Shown piece by piece: positions 55,393 to 64,000 of a stretch of DNA of 64,000 nt. The stretch covers positions 1,146,001 through 1,210,000 of the forward strand of contig NZ_JABWQX020000001.1 of the NCBI RefSeq assembly GCF_014268655.2. Direction: 5' to 3'. Below the pieces are notes generated by a model. That model ran no database searches. It was not told where the DNA came from and worked only from the letters and a program-made list of their open reading frames with translations. This stretch comes from Pseudomonas marvdashtae (GTDB taxonomy: Bacteria; Pseudomonadota; Gammaproteobacteria; Pseudomonadales; Pseudomonadaceae). Position 1 is the first letter of the stretch, and each line of letters opens with the position of its first letter. The translations under genes and the position numbers were made by a program.

Positions 55393-55974
55393 TCAGTCCG
55401 CAGGCTTGGCTGCCGCCTGCCAAAGCACTTCTGCAATTGCCTGGCGACGGGCAATGATCCGCGCCGCTACGAACAGCAGGTCCGATAACCGATTGATATA
55501 GGCAAGCCCCGGCCCTGCCAACGGCTCCACGGCGTTCAACTGTTGGCAGCGGCGCTCGGCGCCGCGGGCCAGGCTCCGGCACACATGGGCCTGGGCTATC
55601 AAGGTCGAGCCACCGGGCAGGATGAAATTCTCCAACGGCCCCAGTTCTTCGTTCCATACGTCGATGGCCGCTTCCAGGCGTTCGACTTCCGCCATGTTCA
55701 GTGCCTGATAAGCCGGCATCGCCAGCTCGCCACCCAGGTCGAACAACCGGTGCTGACAGGGCGCCAGCACCTCGACGACTTCCTCCAGTGCCGGATACTG
55801 GCCCATTTCATTGGCCAGCCCGGCCAGCAGCAACCCCAGCTGGCTGTTCAACGTATCCACTTCGCCGATGGCCTCGACCCGTGGATGGTCCTTCGCTACG
55901 CGGCGGCCATCGCCCAACCCGGTTTCACCTTTGTCACCGGTGCGGGTGTAAATTTTCGACAGGCGAAAACCCAT
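55393..55974 (-). CDS. cob(I)alamin adenosyltransferase, PduO type
   Basis: A 193-aa ATP:cob(I)alamin adenosyltransferase that makes adenosylcobalamin. The P-loop-like N-terminus is SKIYTRTGDKGETGLGDGRRV, followed by EAIGEVDTLNSQLGLL and FILPGGSTLIAQAHVCRSLARGAERR. The frame is open about 90 codons further up through the end of the kinase gene, but the family start MGFRLSKIYTR at 55974 is clear. It sits 2 bp after the sensor kinase stop and is probably co-transcribed with it. It converges with the mutT gene. Confidence 0.93.
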   Translation of the reverse strand: MGFRLSKIYTRTGDKGETGLGDGRRVAKDHPRVEAIGEVDTLNSQLGLLLAGLANEMGQYPALEEVVEVLAPCQHRLFDLGGELAMPAYQALNMAEVERLEAAIDVWNEELGPLENFILPGGSTLIAQAHVCRSLARGAERRCQQLNAVEPLAGPGLAYINRLSDLLFVAARIIARRQAIAEVLWQAAAKPAD

Positions 55975-55976
55975 GT

Positions 55977-58013
55977 TCAGCGCTCCACTTGCTTGTGTTC
56001 TTGCGCCACCATCGAAGTGCCCGCCAGGGGCAGGCGCAAGGTGAAGCAAGTGCCTTGGCCCGGCGCTGATTGCACTTCCATCTGGCCCTTGTGGTTGTTG
56101 GTAATGATGAAATACGACACCGACAGCCCGAGCCCCGTACCCTGGCCGATTTCCTTGGTGGTGAAGAAAGGTTCGAAGGTGCGTTTGCGCACGTTTTCGC
56201 TCATGCCGATGCCATTGTCCTCGACCTGGATTTCCGCCCACGGCGGGTTCAGGCGGGTACGCAAGATGATGCGGCCGGGCTCGCCGTCGTCCTGGCGCTG
56301 GTGAATGGCCTGGGCGGCGTTCTTCAATAGGTTCAGCAGCACCTGCTCCAATTCGTTGGCCGTGCCGGGGACCGGGCCCAGGTTCGGGTCGAACTGGCGG
56401 ATGATCGCCTGGCCCTTGAAGTCGAAACCAATCGCCAGGTCGAAGTCGTTGCCGGCGATCTCCACCGCCTGGTCGATCAGCGCCGGCAGGTCGCAGGGCG
56501 CCATCTGCCGGGTACTGCGTCGGCTGAAGCTGAGCATGTGGGTGACGATTTTGGCGGCGCGAGCGCCGGCCTGCTGGATGCCGTCGAGCAACTGCGGGAT
56601 CTCCCGGCTTTCCAGGTAGCGATTGACCACCGGCAACTCGATCCCCAATTGCTCGGCCTGATCGAGGTTCTTGGGCAGTTCCGCCGACAGGCGCCGGCGA
56701 ATGTTCTGCACGTTGTGCAGGATCGCCCCCAGCGGGTTGTTGATCTCATGGGCCATGCCCGCTGCGAGGCCACCCACCGAGAGCATTTTTTCCGACTGCA
56801 CCATCATTTCCTCCAGCGACAGGCGCTGGGTGATGTCGTCGATGCGGATCACCACGCCCCGTCCGGCGCCGCCCATCAACGGATAGAAAGTCAGGGCGTA
56901 GTGCTTGGCTTCATCGTCCTTGGTCCAGGTGACGCGTTCGATCTTGGCGACCGTGTGCTGCTCGACCGTCTGCTTGAGCTGTGGCAGATAGGGCTTGAGC
57001 GGTTCGAAGGCGAGGAAGATCGGCTGGTTCAACGCCTCATCCAGCCGAGTGCCGGAAAGGGCGCTGGCTTCCTGGTTCCATTGGGTGACATAGAGTTGTT
57101 CGTCGAGGGCGATCAGCGCCGACGGCATGGAGTCGATGATGCTGTTGAGGTAGTTCTGGAAGCCCGTGAGCTTTTTCTCGATCTTGCTGCGCACCTGGAC
57201 TTCCAGCTCCAGCTTGCGGTTGGTGTGGCGGGTTTCTTCCGCCAGGCCCTGGGCCTGGTCGTAGGCCGCCTGGGAATCGTCCCGCGCGCGCTTGAGCTGC
57301 TGCTCCCGAGCTTCGATCCGCGACAGCATGGTGTTGAACGCCTCGGCCAGGCTGCCGATCTCGTCATGGTTGCCACGGCCGGCACGCAGGGAATAGTTTT
57401 CCTCGCGGGTAACCTGGCGCGACAGTTCTTCGAGTTGGTGAATCGGCTGGGTAATCAGCCGCTTGATCTGCTGGGCAATGATCAACCACAGCAGCACGCT
57501 GAAAATCAGTATGCCGAGGCTGGCGGTCAGCGTGCCGGTGTAGAAGGCGGTGGGCAATTCGCTGCTGGCGACCAGCAACAAATGGCCGGGTTGGGTACCG
57601 GGACGGGGCAGGGTGATGACTTGGTTACTGCGAAATTCCCCGGCCTGCCAGGTTTGCATATGGCGAAAATGCTCCGGCAACCTGAGCTTTTCGCCCTGTT
57701 GCAACTCGGCCAGGCGTTCACCCCGACCGTCATACAGCGCCGCTGCCCGCAGGGGCGCATAGCTGTTGAGTTCATCGAGCAGGCGCTGGGCGCTTTGCGG
57801 CGACTGCAGCGCGTCGGAGATCAGGCTCGGGTTGGCCACCAGCCGGCCGATGGTCTGCAAGGCCTGCGGGGCCATGCTTTCCTGGGAAATGTAGTAGGCC
57901 GCGCTGATGAAGGTCAGGTTCGCCACCAGCAAAACGGTGGTCAACAATACCAACAGGGCCGCCAGCAGTTTCTGGCCGACCGGGAGGTTTTCAAGGCGCT
58001 GGCGCAATGGCAT
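55977..58013 (-). CDS. membrane sensor histidine kinase with HAMP and PAS domains
   Basis: A 678-aa kinase. The first helix lies at about 14-38 (QKLLAALLVLLTTVLLVANLTF), a periplasmic domain runs to about 190, and the second helix (LGILIFSVLLWLIIAQQI) leads to a HAMP and coiled coil. A PAS domain follows (SIIDSMPSALIALDEQLYVTQWN), then the H box (AAGMAHEINNPLGAIL, about residue 422) and an HATPase domain (NGIGM, GTGLGLSVS). The start MPLRQRLENLP is chosen over one 28 codons up that would overlap panE. By position it matches PA4398. No response regulator is next to it, whereas PAO1 has PA4396 nearby, as I recall. The signal is unknown. Confidence 0.87.
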   Translation of the reverse strand: MPLRQRLENLPVGQKLLAALLVLLTTVLLVANLTFISAAYYISQESMAPQALQTIGRLVANPSLISDALQSPQSAQRLLDELNSYAPLRAAALYDGRGERLAELQQGEKLRLPEHFRHMQTWQAGEFRSNQVITLPRPGTQPGHLLLVASSELPTAFYTGTLTASLGILIFSVLLWLIIAQQIKRLITQPIHQLEELSRQVTREENYSLRAGRGNHDEIGSLAEAFNTMLSRIEAREQQLKRARDDSQAAYDQAQGLAEETRHTNRKLELEVQVRSKIEKKLTGFQNYLNSIIDSMPSALIALDEQLYVTQWNQEASALSGTRLDEALNQPIFLAFEPLKPYLPQLKQTVEQHTVAKIERVTWTKDDEAKHYALTFYPLMGGAGRGVVIRIDDITQRLSLEEMMVQSEKMLSVGGLAAGMAHEINNPLGAILHNVQNIRRRLSAELPKNLDQAEQLGIELPVVNRYLESREIPQLLDGIQQAGARAAKIVTHMLSFSRRSTRQMAPCDLPALIDQAVEIAGNDFDLAIGFDFKGQAIIRQFDPNLGPVPGTANELEQVLLNLLKNAAQAIHQRQDDGEPGRIILRTRLNPPWAEIQVEDNGIGMSENVRKRTFEPFFTTKEIGQGTGLGLSVSYFIITNNHKGQMEVQSAPGQGTCFTLRLPLAGTSMVAQEHKQVER

Positions 58014-58059
58014 CTGACTCGTCGCTAAAAAGGAACACGTGGGCCAGCGTAGCCGCTGC

Positions 58060-59058
<999 letters not shown>

Positions 59059-59075
59059 TTAACCACAAGCCAAGT

Positions 59076-59105
59076 GCGCGCCTTTGTCACGGGCGCGCCT
59101 TTTTA
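59076..59105 (+). terminator. terminator-like hairpin in the yajQ leader
   Basis: GCGCGCC and GGCGCGC (59076-59082 and 59092-59098) form a perfect seven-base stem followed by CTTTTTATTT. It lies between the TATAAT and the yajQ start codon. It may be an attenuator for yajQ. Confidence 0.5.
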
Positions 59106-59120
59106 TTTGGAGAACACTAC

Positions 59121-59606
59121 ATGCCGTCATTCGACGTGGTATCCGAACTGGACAAACACGAAGTCACCAACGCCGTTGAAAACGCCGTCAAGGAACTCGA
59201 CCGTCGGTATGACCTTAAGGGCAAGGGCAGTTTCGAGTTCAAGGAAAAGGACTTGACCGTCAACCTGACCGCCGAGGCCGAGTTCCAGCTCGAGGCGATG
59301 ATCGAGATCCTCAAGCTGGCGCTGGTCAAGCGCAAGATCGATGTGCAATGCCTCGAGGTCAAGGACGCCTACGCCTCGGGCAAGCTGATGAAGCAGGAAG
59401 CCGTGCTCAAGGAAGGCATCGACAAGGAATTGGCGAAGAAGATCGTTGCCCACATCAAGGACGCCAAGCTCAAGGTCCAGGCCGCCATCCAGGGTGAGCA
59501 GGTGCGCGTGACCGGCAAGAAGCGTGACGACTTGCAGGAAGCCATCGCCGCGCTGCGCGGCAAAGAATTCGGCATGCCGCTACAGTTCAATAACTTCCGC
59601 GACTGA
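59121..59606 (+). CDS. yajQ: YajQ family c-di-GMP-binding protein
   Basis: A 161-aa protein of the UPF0234/YajQ family. Its members bind cyclic di-GMP or nucleic acids and affect transcription. It begins [20 protein letters not shown] and ends [15 protein letters not shown], both conserved. TTTGGAGAACACTAC precedes the ATG. It is followed by the MscS gene, as in PAO1 (PA4395/PA4394) as recalled. A terminator-like hairpin in the leader suggests control by premature termination. Confidence 0.95.
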   Translation: MPSFDVVSELDKHEVTNAVENAVKELDRRYDLKGKGSFEFKEKDLTVNLTAEAEFQLEAMIEILKLALVKRKIDVQCLEVKDAYASGKLMKQEAVLKEGIDKELAKKIVAHIKDAKLKVQAAIQGEQVRVTGKKRDDLQEAIAALRGKEFGMPLQFNNFRD

Positions 59607-59713
59607 CACCAGGCTGTTCGCAATTACCGTGGCCGATGTGCTCCCGGTGCGGGGCATCGTCGGCTACACAGTGTTGCACGGGTGTTGCGTGCAACGGGAA
59701 CAAGGAGAACACG

Positions 59714-60556
59714 ATGGACTTGAACGCTGAAGTGGACCACCTGGTCAAGGCTTCCCAGGCCTGGATACCGATGATCATGGAGTACGGCAGCCGCGTGCTG
59801 CTGGCGGTCGTCACCCTGGCTATCGGCTGGTGGCTAATCAACAAGTTGACCCGCAAACTGGGCGCACTGCTGGCCTTGCGTAATGCCGACTTGGCATTGC
59901 AAGGGTTTATCAGCACGCTGGCGAACGTCATCCTCAAGATTCTACTGATCGTCAGCGTCGCGTCGATGATCGGCGTGGAAACCACCTCGTTCGTCGCGGC
60001 CATCGGTGCGGCAGGCTTGGCGATTGGCCTGGCCTTGCAGGGCAGCCTGGCGAATTTCGCCGGTGGCGTGCTGATCCTGCTGTTCCGTCCATTTCGCATC
60101 GGTGACTGGATCGAGGCCCAAGGCGTGGCCGGTACGGTCGACAGCATCCAGATCTTCCACACGATCATTCGTACCGGTGACAACAAGACCGTCATCGTGC
60201 CGAACGGCAACCTGTCCAACGGCATCATCACCAACACCAACCGCCAGCCAACCCGCAAAGTAGTATTCGACGTGGGCGTGGATTACCAGGCCGACCTGCA
60301 AAAAGCGCGGGAAGTGTTACTGGAGCTGGCCAAGGACGAGCGCGTATTGGCCGATCCTGCACCAGAAGCGGTGATTTCCACCCTGGGCGATAGCTCGATC
60401 ACGGTGTCGCTGCGTATCTGGGTGAAAACGGCGGACTACTGGAACGTGATGTTCATGCTTAACGAACAGGCGCGGGACCGCTTGAAGGATGCGGGCATTG
60501 ATATTCCGTTTCCGCAACGGGTTATTCGGGTTGTTCAGGAAGGGCCAGCGCAATAA
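59714..60556 (+). CDS. mscS: small-conductance mechanosensitive channel (MscS family)
   Basis: A 280-aa channel that opens under membrane tension and saves cells from osmotic down-shock. It has three helices in the first 130 residues. TM3 carries the glycine-alanine packing pattern GAAGLAIGLALQGSLANFAGGV. FRPFRIGDWIE, the beta domain and the C-terminal vestibule follow. The start MDLNAEVDH follows AAGGAGAACACG; the frame is open 26 codons further up. Length equals that of E. coli MscS. A bidirectional terminator separates it from the porin gene. Confidence 0.93.
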   Translation: MDLNAEVDHLVKASQAWIPMIMEYGSRVLLAVVTLAIGWWLINKLTRKLGALLALRNADLALQGFISTLANVILKILLIVSVASMIGVETTSFVAAIGAAGLAIGLALQGSLANFAGGVLILLFRPFRIGDWIEAQGVAGTVDSIQIFHTIIRTGDNKTVIVPNGNLSNGIITNTNRQPTRKVVFDVGVDYQADLQKAREVLLELAKDERVLADPAPEAVISTLGDSSITVSLRIWVKTADYWNVMFMLNEQARDRLKDAGIDIPFPQRVIRVVQEGPAQ

Positions 60557-60647
60557 CGATTTGAATGTAACTCGGCGCTGGGGTCGGGTTATGTTTAGCT
60601 AGCTTGCTATTTAACAAGTTGTGTTAACGCTGACATTGCACTAGGCA

Positions 60648-60687
60648 TAAAAAAACCGCTCACCTGGATCAGGTGAGCGGTTTTTGT
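60648..60687. terminator. bidirectional terminator between mscS and the porin gene
   Basis: AAAAAAACCGCTCACCTG, loop GAT, CAGGTGAGCGGTTTTTG. An 11-base or longer stem with A and T tracts on its two sides. Confidence 0.92.
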
Positions 60688-60721
60688 TTGTCGCGAGTGC
60701 AGCTATCGAATTAGCACTGAA

Positions 60722-61975
60722 TTACAAGATGCTCAGTGGGTATTCAAAGATGAAGCGCAGGTCGTTGTTGTCGTTGCCGTTGATGGCGTTATAGTCACTG
60801 TTGGCACGGTAGAACGCAGCACGTACGCGCATCGACAGGTCCTTGGCTGGACCGTTTTGCACAACGTACTTGGTTTCGACGTCCCATTCGTGCTCTTTAC
60901 CTTCTGCGCCGCCAGTCTCGATGTTGTCACCGGTAACGTAGCGAGTCATGAAGCTCAGGCCAGGAACGCCATAAGTCTTCATGTTCAGGTCGTAGCGAGC
61001 CTGCCACGAGCGCTCGTCCTGACCGTTGAAGTCGGAGTACTGGATGGAGTTGGCGAGGAAGATAGTGCCGTTACCGTCAGTGCCGTAGACGTAGCCGGTA
61101 TCACCGGTGGAGCGCTGGTGAGCCAGGGTGAATTTGTGGGCACCGATGGCATAGGCTGCTGCGAGGGACCAGATGCGGTTGTCAACGTCGCCGCTGAGCT
61201 TCTGGCCTTGGTCCTGGCTGTCATAACCGTTGAAGTCGAAGTTCAGGGACTGATCTTCGTTGATCGGCAAGGTGTAGTTCAGGTTGATGTATTTCTTTTT
61301 ATAGTGGTCTTCAATATCGGAAGCCGCTACGCCAGCAACGAAATTGTCGGTGAACTGGTAGGTTGCGCCGGCAATGTCGGCAGACGTCAGGCCGAGGCCG
61401 TCATCGCCCATGCCAGTTTGCGAGCTGATGGCGTTGAAATGACCTGCGGTCAGCTCCAAGCCTTTGATTTCTTTACTGGTGATCAGCGTACCCGTGGCAA
61501 CTTCTGGCAGTAGACGGCTGTCGTCAGTGGAGAAAACCGGGCTGGCAACGAACTGGTTACCGTGTTTCAGCACGGTGTCGGACAGACGGAATTTAACCGC
61601 GCCACCAACCTTCGATTGGGTGTCTTCCAGGTTGTTATCGCTGTCACGAGCGAACAGACCGTTACCGGCACGACCGGTACCGCCATCGATGCGAACGGTG
61701 CCAAATGCGAAGCCGTCAACACCTACACCAACAGTACCTTGAGTGAAGCCCGACTCATAAATGGCACGAGCGGCAACACCAGACTCTTCACGATAACTTT
61801 GTGCGGTGCTTGGGTTGTTCTTGAAATCACGGTTCATGTACAGCGCACGGGTCAGAACAGTCAAGCTCTGATCTTCAATAAAACCCTTGGATTCCTCCTG
61901 AGAGGACGCCACTGCGAACTGCGAGGTACTGGCCGATACAGCCAGTGCGATCATGCTCCACTTCATCACGCGCAT
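60722..61975 (-). CDS. OprD family outer-membrane porin
   Basis: A 417-aa porin with a signal peptide (MKWSMIALAVSASTSQFAVAS, cleavage near residue 24) and an 18-strand barrel of the OprD family. Typical stretches are GFIEDQSLTVLTRALYMNRDF at the mature N-terminus, FARDSDNNLEDTQSKVGGAVKFRLSDT in two parts, RYDLNMKTYGVPGLSFMTRYVTGDNI and the C-terminal aromatic-rich strand LRFIFEYPLSIL. The family takes up amino acids, peptides or organic acids. The N-terminus is closest to the OprE/OprQ type, but substrate cannot be assigned. GGAGCAAATCACG precedes the ATG. Confidence 0.93.
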   Translation of the reverse strand: MRVMKWSMIALAVSASTSQFAVASSQEESKGFIEDQSLTVLTRALYMNRDFKNNPSTAQSYREESGVAARAIYESGFTQGTVGVGVDGFAFGTVRIDGGTGRAGNGLFARDSDNNLEDTQSKVGGAVKFRLSDTVLKHGNQFVASPVFSTDDSRLLPEVATGTLITSKEIKGLELTAGHFNAISSQTGMGDDGLGLTSADIAGATYQFTDNFVAGVAASDIEDHYKKKYINLNYTLPINEDQSLNFDFNGYDSQDQGQKLSGDVDNRIWSLAAAYAIGAHKFTLAHQRSTGDTGYVYGTDGNGTIFLANSIQYSDFNGQDERSWQARYDLNMKTYGVPGLSFMTRYVTGDNIETGGAEGKEHEWDVETKYVVQNGPAKDLSMRVRAAFYRANSDYNAINGNDNNDLRFIFEYPLSIL

Positions 61976-62103
61976 CGTGATTTGCTCCTTTGGTTTTTAG
62001 AAGAGTACTGCCGTCCCACCTGTTTTTTTATCTGGGCGGCTCTTTCTTTTTGTGTCGGCGCAAACTTATATCACGCCAACATTCTTTGGCGATACTTGCC
62101 CAT

Positions 62104-62370
62104 TCAACCTTTCAGCTTCTTTACGACCATGTCGCCAATGGCTCGATCCATGTCGTATTTCAGCTGATCCGACCCACACGGAATGACAACTTGAAGTTGT
62201 TCTTTTTTCCTACCGTCGGTGTAAAGAGTCCGTAAGTACAACCTTGAAGCTCCTGAGGGCAGCCTTGCCACTTTAATTCTCAGGCCTGCAGGTTTCGCTT
62301 CCGGCGATACCCTGTAGGCGATACGGGCATGAATGCAACAAGCATGCACAAACCCGGATTTCGTTGACAT
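62104..62370 (-). CDS. hypothetical protein, about 88 aa
   Basis: The frame starts at MSTKSGFVHACC (a GTG three codons earlier is also possible) and ends GDMVVKKLKG. The second half (GLRIKVARLPSGASRLYLRT, then YTDGRKKEQLQVVIPCGSDQ) has regular alternation of charged and hydrophobic residues and reads as a real small basic domain. No clear ribosome site is seen. It lies between the porin and the HIT gene, on the porin strand. I do not recognise a family. Confidence 0.5.
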   Translation of the reverse strand: MSTKSGFVHACCIHARIAYRVSPEAKPAGLRIKVARLPSGASRLYLRTLYTDGRKKEQLQVVIPCGSDQLKYDMDRAIGDMVVKKLKG

Positions 62371-62379
62371 TTTTTTCAC

Positions 62380-62781
62380 ATTTTAGCTGCGGATGCGGTG
62401 AAACCTCATGAAACCGGGCTCCAAAGGCCTTGTTTTAAATGGGGTTGACTGCCAGGCAGCTGCCATGTTTGAAACCACTAAACGGCCCACGACAACTAAA
62501 AACGTTACCGGTTCACCCCTTCGGTGGGTAAAACACGGATGCTACGAGCACAGAGCGTAGACCCGTTGTGCTGTTTTGGTGCAAAAAATCTTCACGCTGT
62601 ACGAAAAGCGGACAGTCCTTGTAGCAGCTCTGCGCGTCATGCGCTTTTACGGTTCATGGTGCCCGGTACTGGTGCGCAGTGAACGTTGCGCCGTTCACAG
62701 GTATGCTGGCGGCCAGCGTCCGTATGCAGCCCCTGGGCCGTCAAATCGGACGTCGTCGATTAACGAGCGAGGAGTACGCCG
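62380..62781. other. 400-bp intergenic region without a clear gene
   Basis: I see only short unsupported frames here. It holds a small hairpin (ACCGGTTCACCCCTTCGGTGGGT, about 62510) and presumably the promoter of the HIT gene. Nothing else stands out. Confidence 0.5.
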
Positions 62782-63207
62782 GTGTTTGCCTTAGATCCAC
62801 GATTGCAACAAGACACATTGCCCATCGGCGATTTCCCGCTGTGCCGCTTGCTCTTGTCCAACGACTCGAACTACCCGTGGTTCATCCTCGTGCCGCGACG
62901 GGAAAATATCAGCGAATTGTTTCAATTAGATGACGCTGATCAATTGCAGCTGTGGAAGGAAACCACGGCACTGGCCGAAACGCTCAAGGACTCGTTCGAT
63001 GCCGACAAACTGAACGTTGCAACCTTGGGTAACGTTGTCAGTCAATTGCACATGCATGTGATCGTGCGCAAGCGAGAGGACGCTGCGTGGCCTGCGCCGG
63101 TGTGGGGCAAACATCCGGCGCAGCCTTATAATGCCGAGCAGGTGAGCGCCATTCGTGAGCGCTTGCGAGCGGTCCTGACCGATGATTTCAAGTTCCTGGA
63201 GGGCTGA
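62782..63207 (+). CDS. HIT family protein
   Basis: A 141-aa histidine-triad hydrolase. The motif is QLHMHVIVR, preceded by the family strand [19 protein letters not shown] and [11 protein letters not shown]. It would hydrolyse nucleotidyl bonds such as in dinucleoside polyphosphates. The start is GTG (GTGTTTGCCTTAGAT) after CGAGGAGTACGCCG. The SlyX gene follows 4 bp after the stop. Confidence 0.9.
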   Translation: MFALDPRLQQDTLPIGDFPLCRLLLSNDSNYPWFILVPRRENISELFQLDDADQLQLWKETTALAETLKDSFDADKLNVATLGNVVSQLHMHVIVRKREDAAWPAPVWGKHPAQPYNAEQVSAIRERLRAVLTDDFKFLEG

Positions 63208-63211
63208 AGCC

Positions 63212-63418
63212 ATGAACCTTGAAGACCGTGTAACCGACCTTGAAAGCCGCCTGGCGTTTCAGGATGACACTATCCAGGCGTTGAATGACGTGCTGGTGGC
63301 GCAGCAACGAATTGTCGAGCGTCTGCAGCTGCAGATGGCTGCACTTCTCAAGCGCCAAGAGGAAATGGCCGGGCAGTTCGAATCCTTCGAAGAAGACGCG
63401 CCACCACCGCACTACTGA
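63212..63418 (+). CDS. slyX: SlyX protein
   Basis: A 68-aa coiled-coil protein of the SlyX family ([23 protein letters not shown], split heptads, ending in the conserved EDAPPPHY). The function is unknown. It starts at MNLEDR after GGAGGGCTGAAGCC, 4 bp past the HIT gene, so the two form one operon ending at the terminator at 63440. Confidence 0.93.
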   Translation: MNLEDRVTDLESRLAFQDDTIQALNDVLVAQQRIVERLQLQMAALLKRQEEMAGQFESFEEDAPPPHY

Positions 63419-63439
63419 CCTGGGCCCGAACGACGGGCA

Positions 63440-63480
63440 ATAAAAAACCGCGAGCAGCCAGGCTGCATCGCGGTTTTTTT
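63440..63480. terminator. bidirectional terminator between slyX and the cold-shock gene
   Basis: AATAAAAAACCGCGA, GCAGCCAGGCTGC, TCGCGGTTTTTTT. An eight-base stem with an inner GCAGCC/GGCTGC stem, and A and T tracts at the ends. Confidence 0.92.
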
Positions 63481-63489
63481 ACGCCTGGA

Positions 63490-64000
63490 TCAGCGGCGCG
63501 GGAGCGCGGCGATCACGTCTTCGGCCTGCAGGCCCTTGTCGCGGTGCATGACCGAGAACTCGACACGCTGGCCTTCGACCAGGACGCGGTGGCCTTCGCC
63601 ACGGATCGCCCGGAAATGCACGAAAATATCATCACCGGAATCGCGGGAAATGAAACCGAACCCCTTGGAGGTGTTGAACCACTTCACGGTGCCGGTATCA
63701 CGGTTGGACATGTCGTAGTTCTGCGGTGCGGCGGCCGGCGACGACTTCTTGTAGAAGCTGACGGCCAGGTGCAGCAACACAGCGAGCAATGCCGCGGCCA
63801 GGCTGGACAGGATGGCGGGTTGGCCGCCTATTTCCGGCATGGGCGCCAGCAGGGTCAGGGTTTGCAACGCAACAGCCAGCACCAGCAGCGCACTGACGAG
63901 GTTTTGCAGTTGATGACGTGGACCTTTGTTCCAGTAAGGAATTACGGGTGCCAGGGTCAGGTTGAGCAAGCCGAAAAAGGCCAGGTACAGCGCGTCGGGA
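63490..64000 (-). CDS. cold-shock domain protein with membrane N-terminus (5' end outside the window)
   Basis: The readable part has hydrophobic helices ([62 protein letters not shown]) and then a complete cold-shock domain: [19 protein letters not shown] with RNP1, and DDIFVHF with RNP2. The frame stays open without a start to the end of the window, so the N-terminus lies beyond position 64000. A TTG at 63969 is not convincing. A membrane-bound nucleic-acid-binding protein is unusual, but similar Csp-membrane proteins occur in Pseudomonas. It ends near a bidirectional terminator. Confidence 0.85.
   Translation of the reverse strand, partial: PDALYLAFFGLLNLTLAPVIPYWNKGPRHQLQNLVSALLVLAVALQTLTLLAPMPEIGGQPAILSSLAAALLAVLLHLAVSFYKKSSPAAAPQNYDMSNRDTGTVKWFNTSKGFGFISRDSGDDIFVHFRAIRGEGHRVLVEGQRVEFSVMHRDKGLQAEDVIAALPRR

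Overview
The window looks like a chromosomal segment of a Pseudomonas of the fluorescens group. It is GC-rich and carries an MvaT-type H-NS protein, an OprD porin, many REP/REPIN-type palindromes (GTGGCGAGGG, GGGAGCAAGCTCCC) and core gene orders that I recall from P. aeruginosa PAO1. Those orders are fumarase / SadC-like cyclase / ferredoxin reductase / pykA, then PilZ and the MoxR-DUF58 operon, sbcB / mvaT / purU, and secA / argJ / (GST) / mutT / sensor kinase / panE / yajQ / mscS. The PAO1 comparisons are from memory, not from a search.

Layout: 1-1.8 kb dctBD-like two-component genes (minus strand). 2.0-6.5 kb a TcB-type toxin-complex gene (SpvB/TcdB-like) with a 40-codon ORF coupled to its stop and no TcC gene beside it. 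6.7-12.2 kb core metabolism and c-di-GMP genes. 12.5-13.9 kb an intact IS4-family element that split a REP-like palindrome at CTAG. 14.1-15.1 kb a TPR lipoprotein and a PilZ protein. 15.2-32.9 kb an accessory island with two DUF6124 genes encoding identical proteins, a small unknown operon, a 942-aa protein of about ten Ig-like repeats, a split TcA toxin subunit (TcaA-like then TcaB-like), and a 1483-aa protein with a carbohydrate-binding-like N-terminus and Ig/invasin-like repeats. 32.9-41.3 kb a MoxR/DUF58/DUF4350/DUF4129/SpoIIM/RDD membrane operon interrupted by a Fic gene. 41.5-64 kb mostly core genes.

The most interesting signal is that the two separated toxin-complex loci, the Ig-repeat gene and the small unknown operon share an 18-bp inverted repeat, CTGTCA-N4-TGACAG. 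It lies 70 to about 100 bp upstream of each start codon (6523, 15897, 17676, 20638; a fifth copy at 17474 has no gene after it). Three of the copies sit in a larger block in which TAGTC recurs at exactly 22 bp. I infer one regulon holding the TcA halves, the TcB cocoon subunit and the Ig-like proteins. The last have no visible signal peptide and may be accessory or adhesion parts of an unusual Tc particle. The TcC (Rhs toxin) subunit would have to come from elsewhere in the genome.

Other points of note: two structured leaders upstream of the DUF6124 genes, paired TGCGGA repeats on both sides of the Fic promoter region, and a 3' remnant of a GST gene between argJ and the mutT gene.
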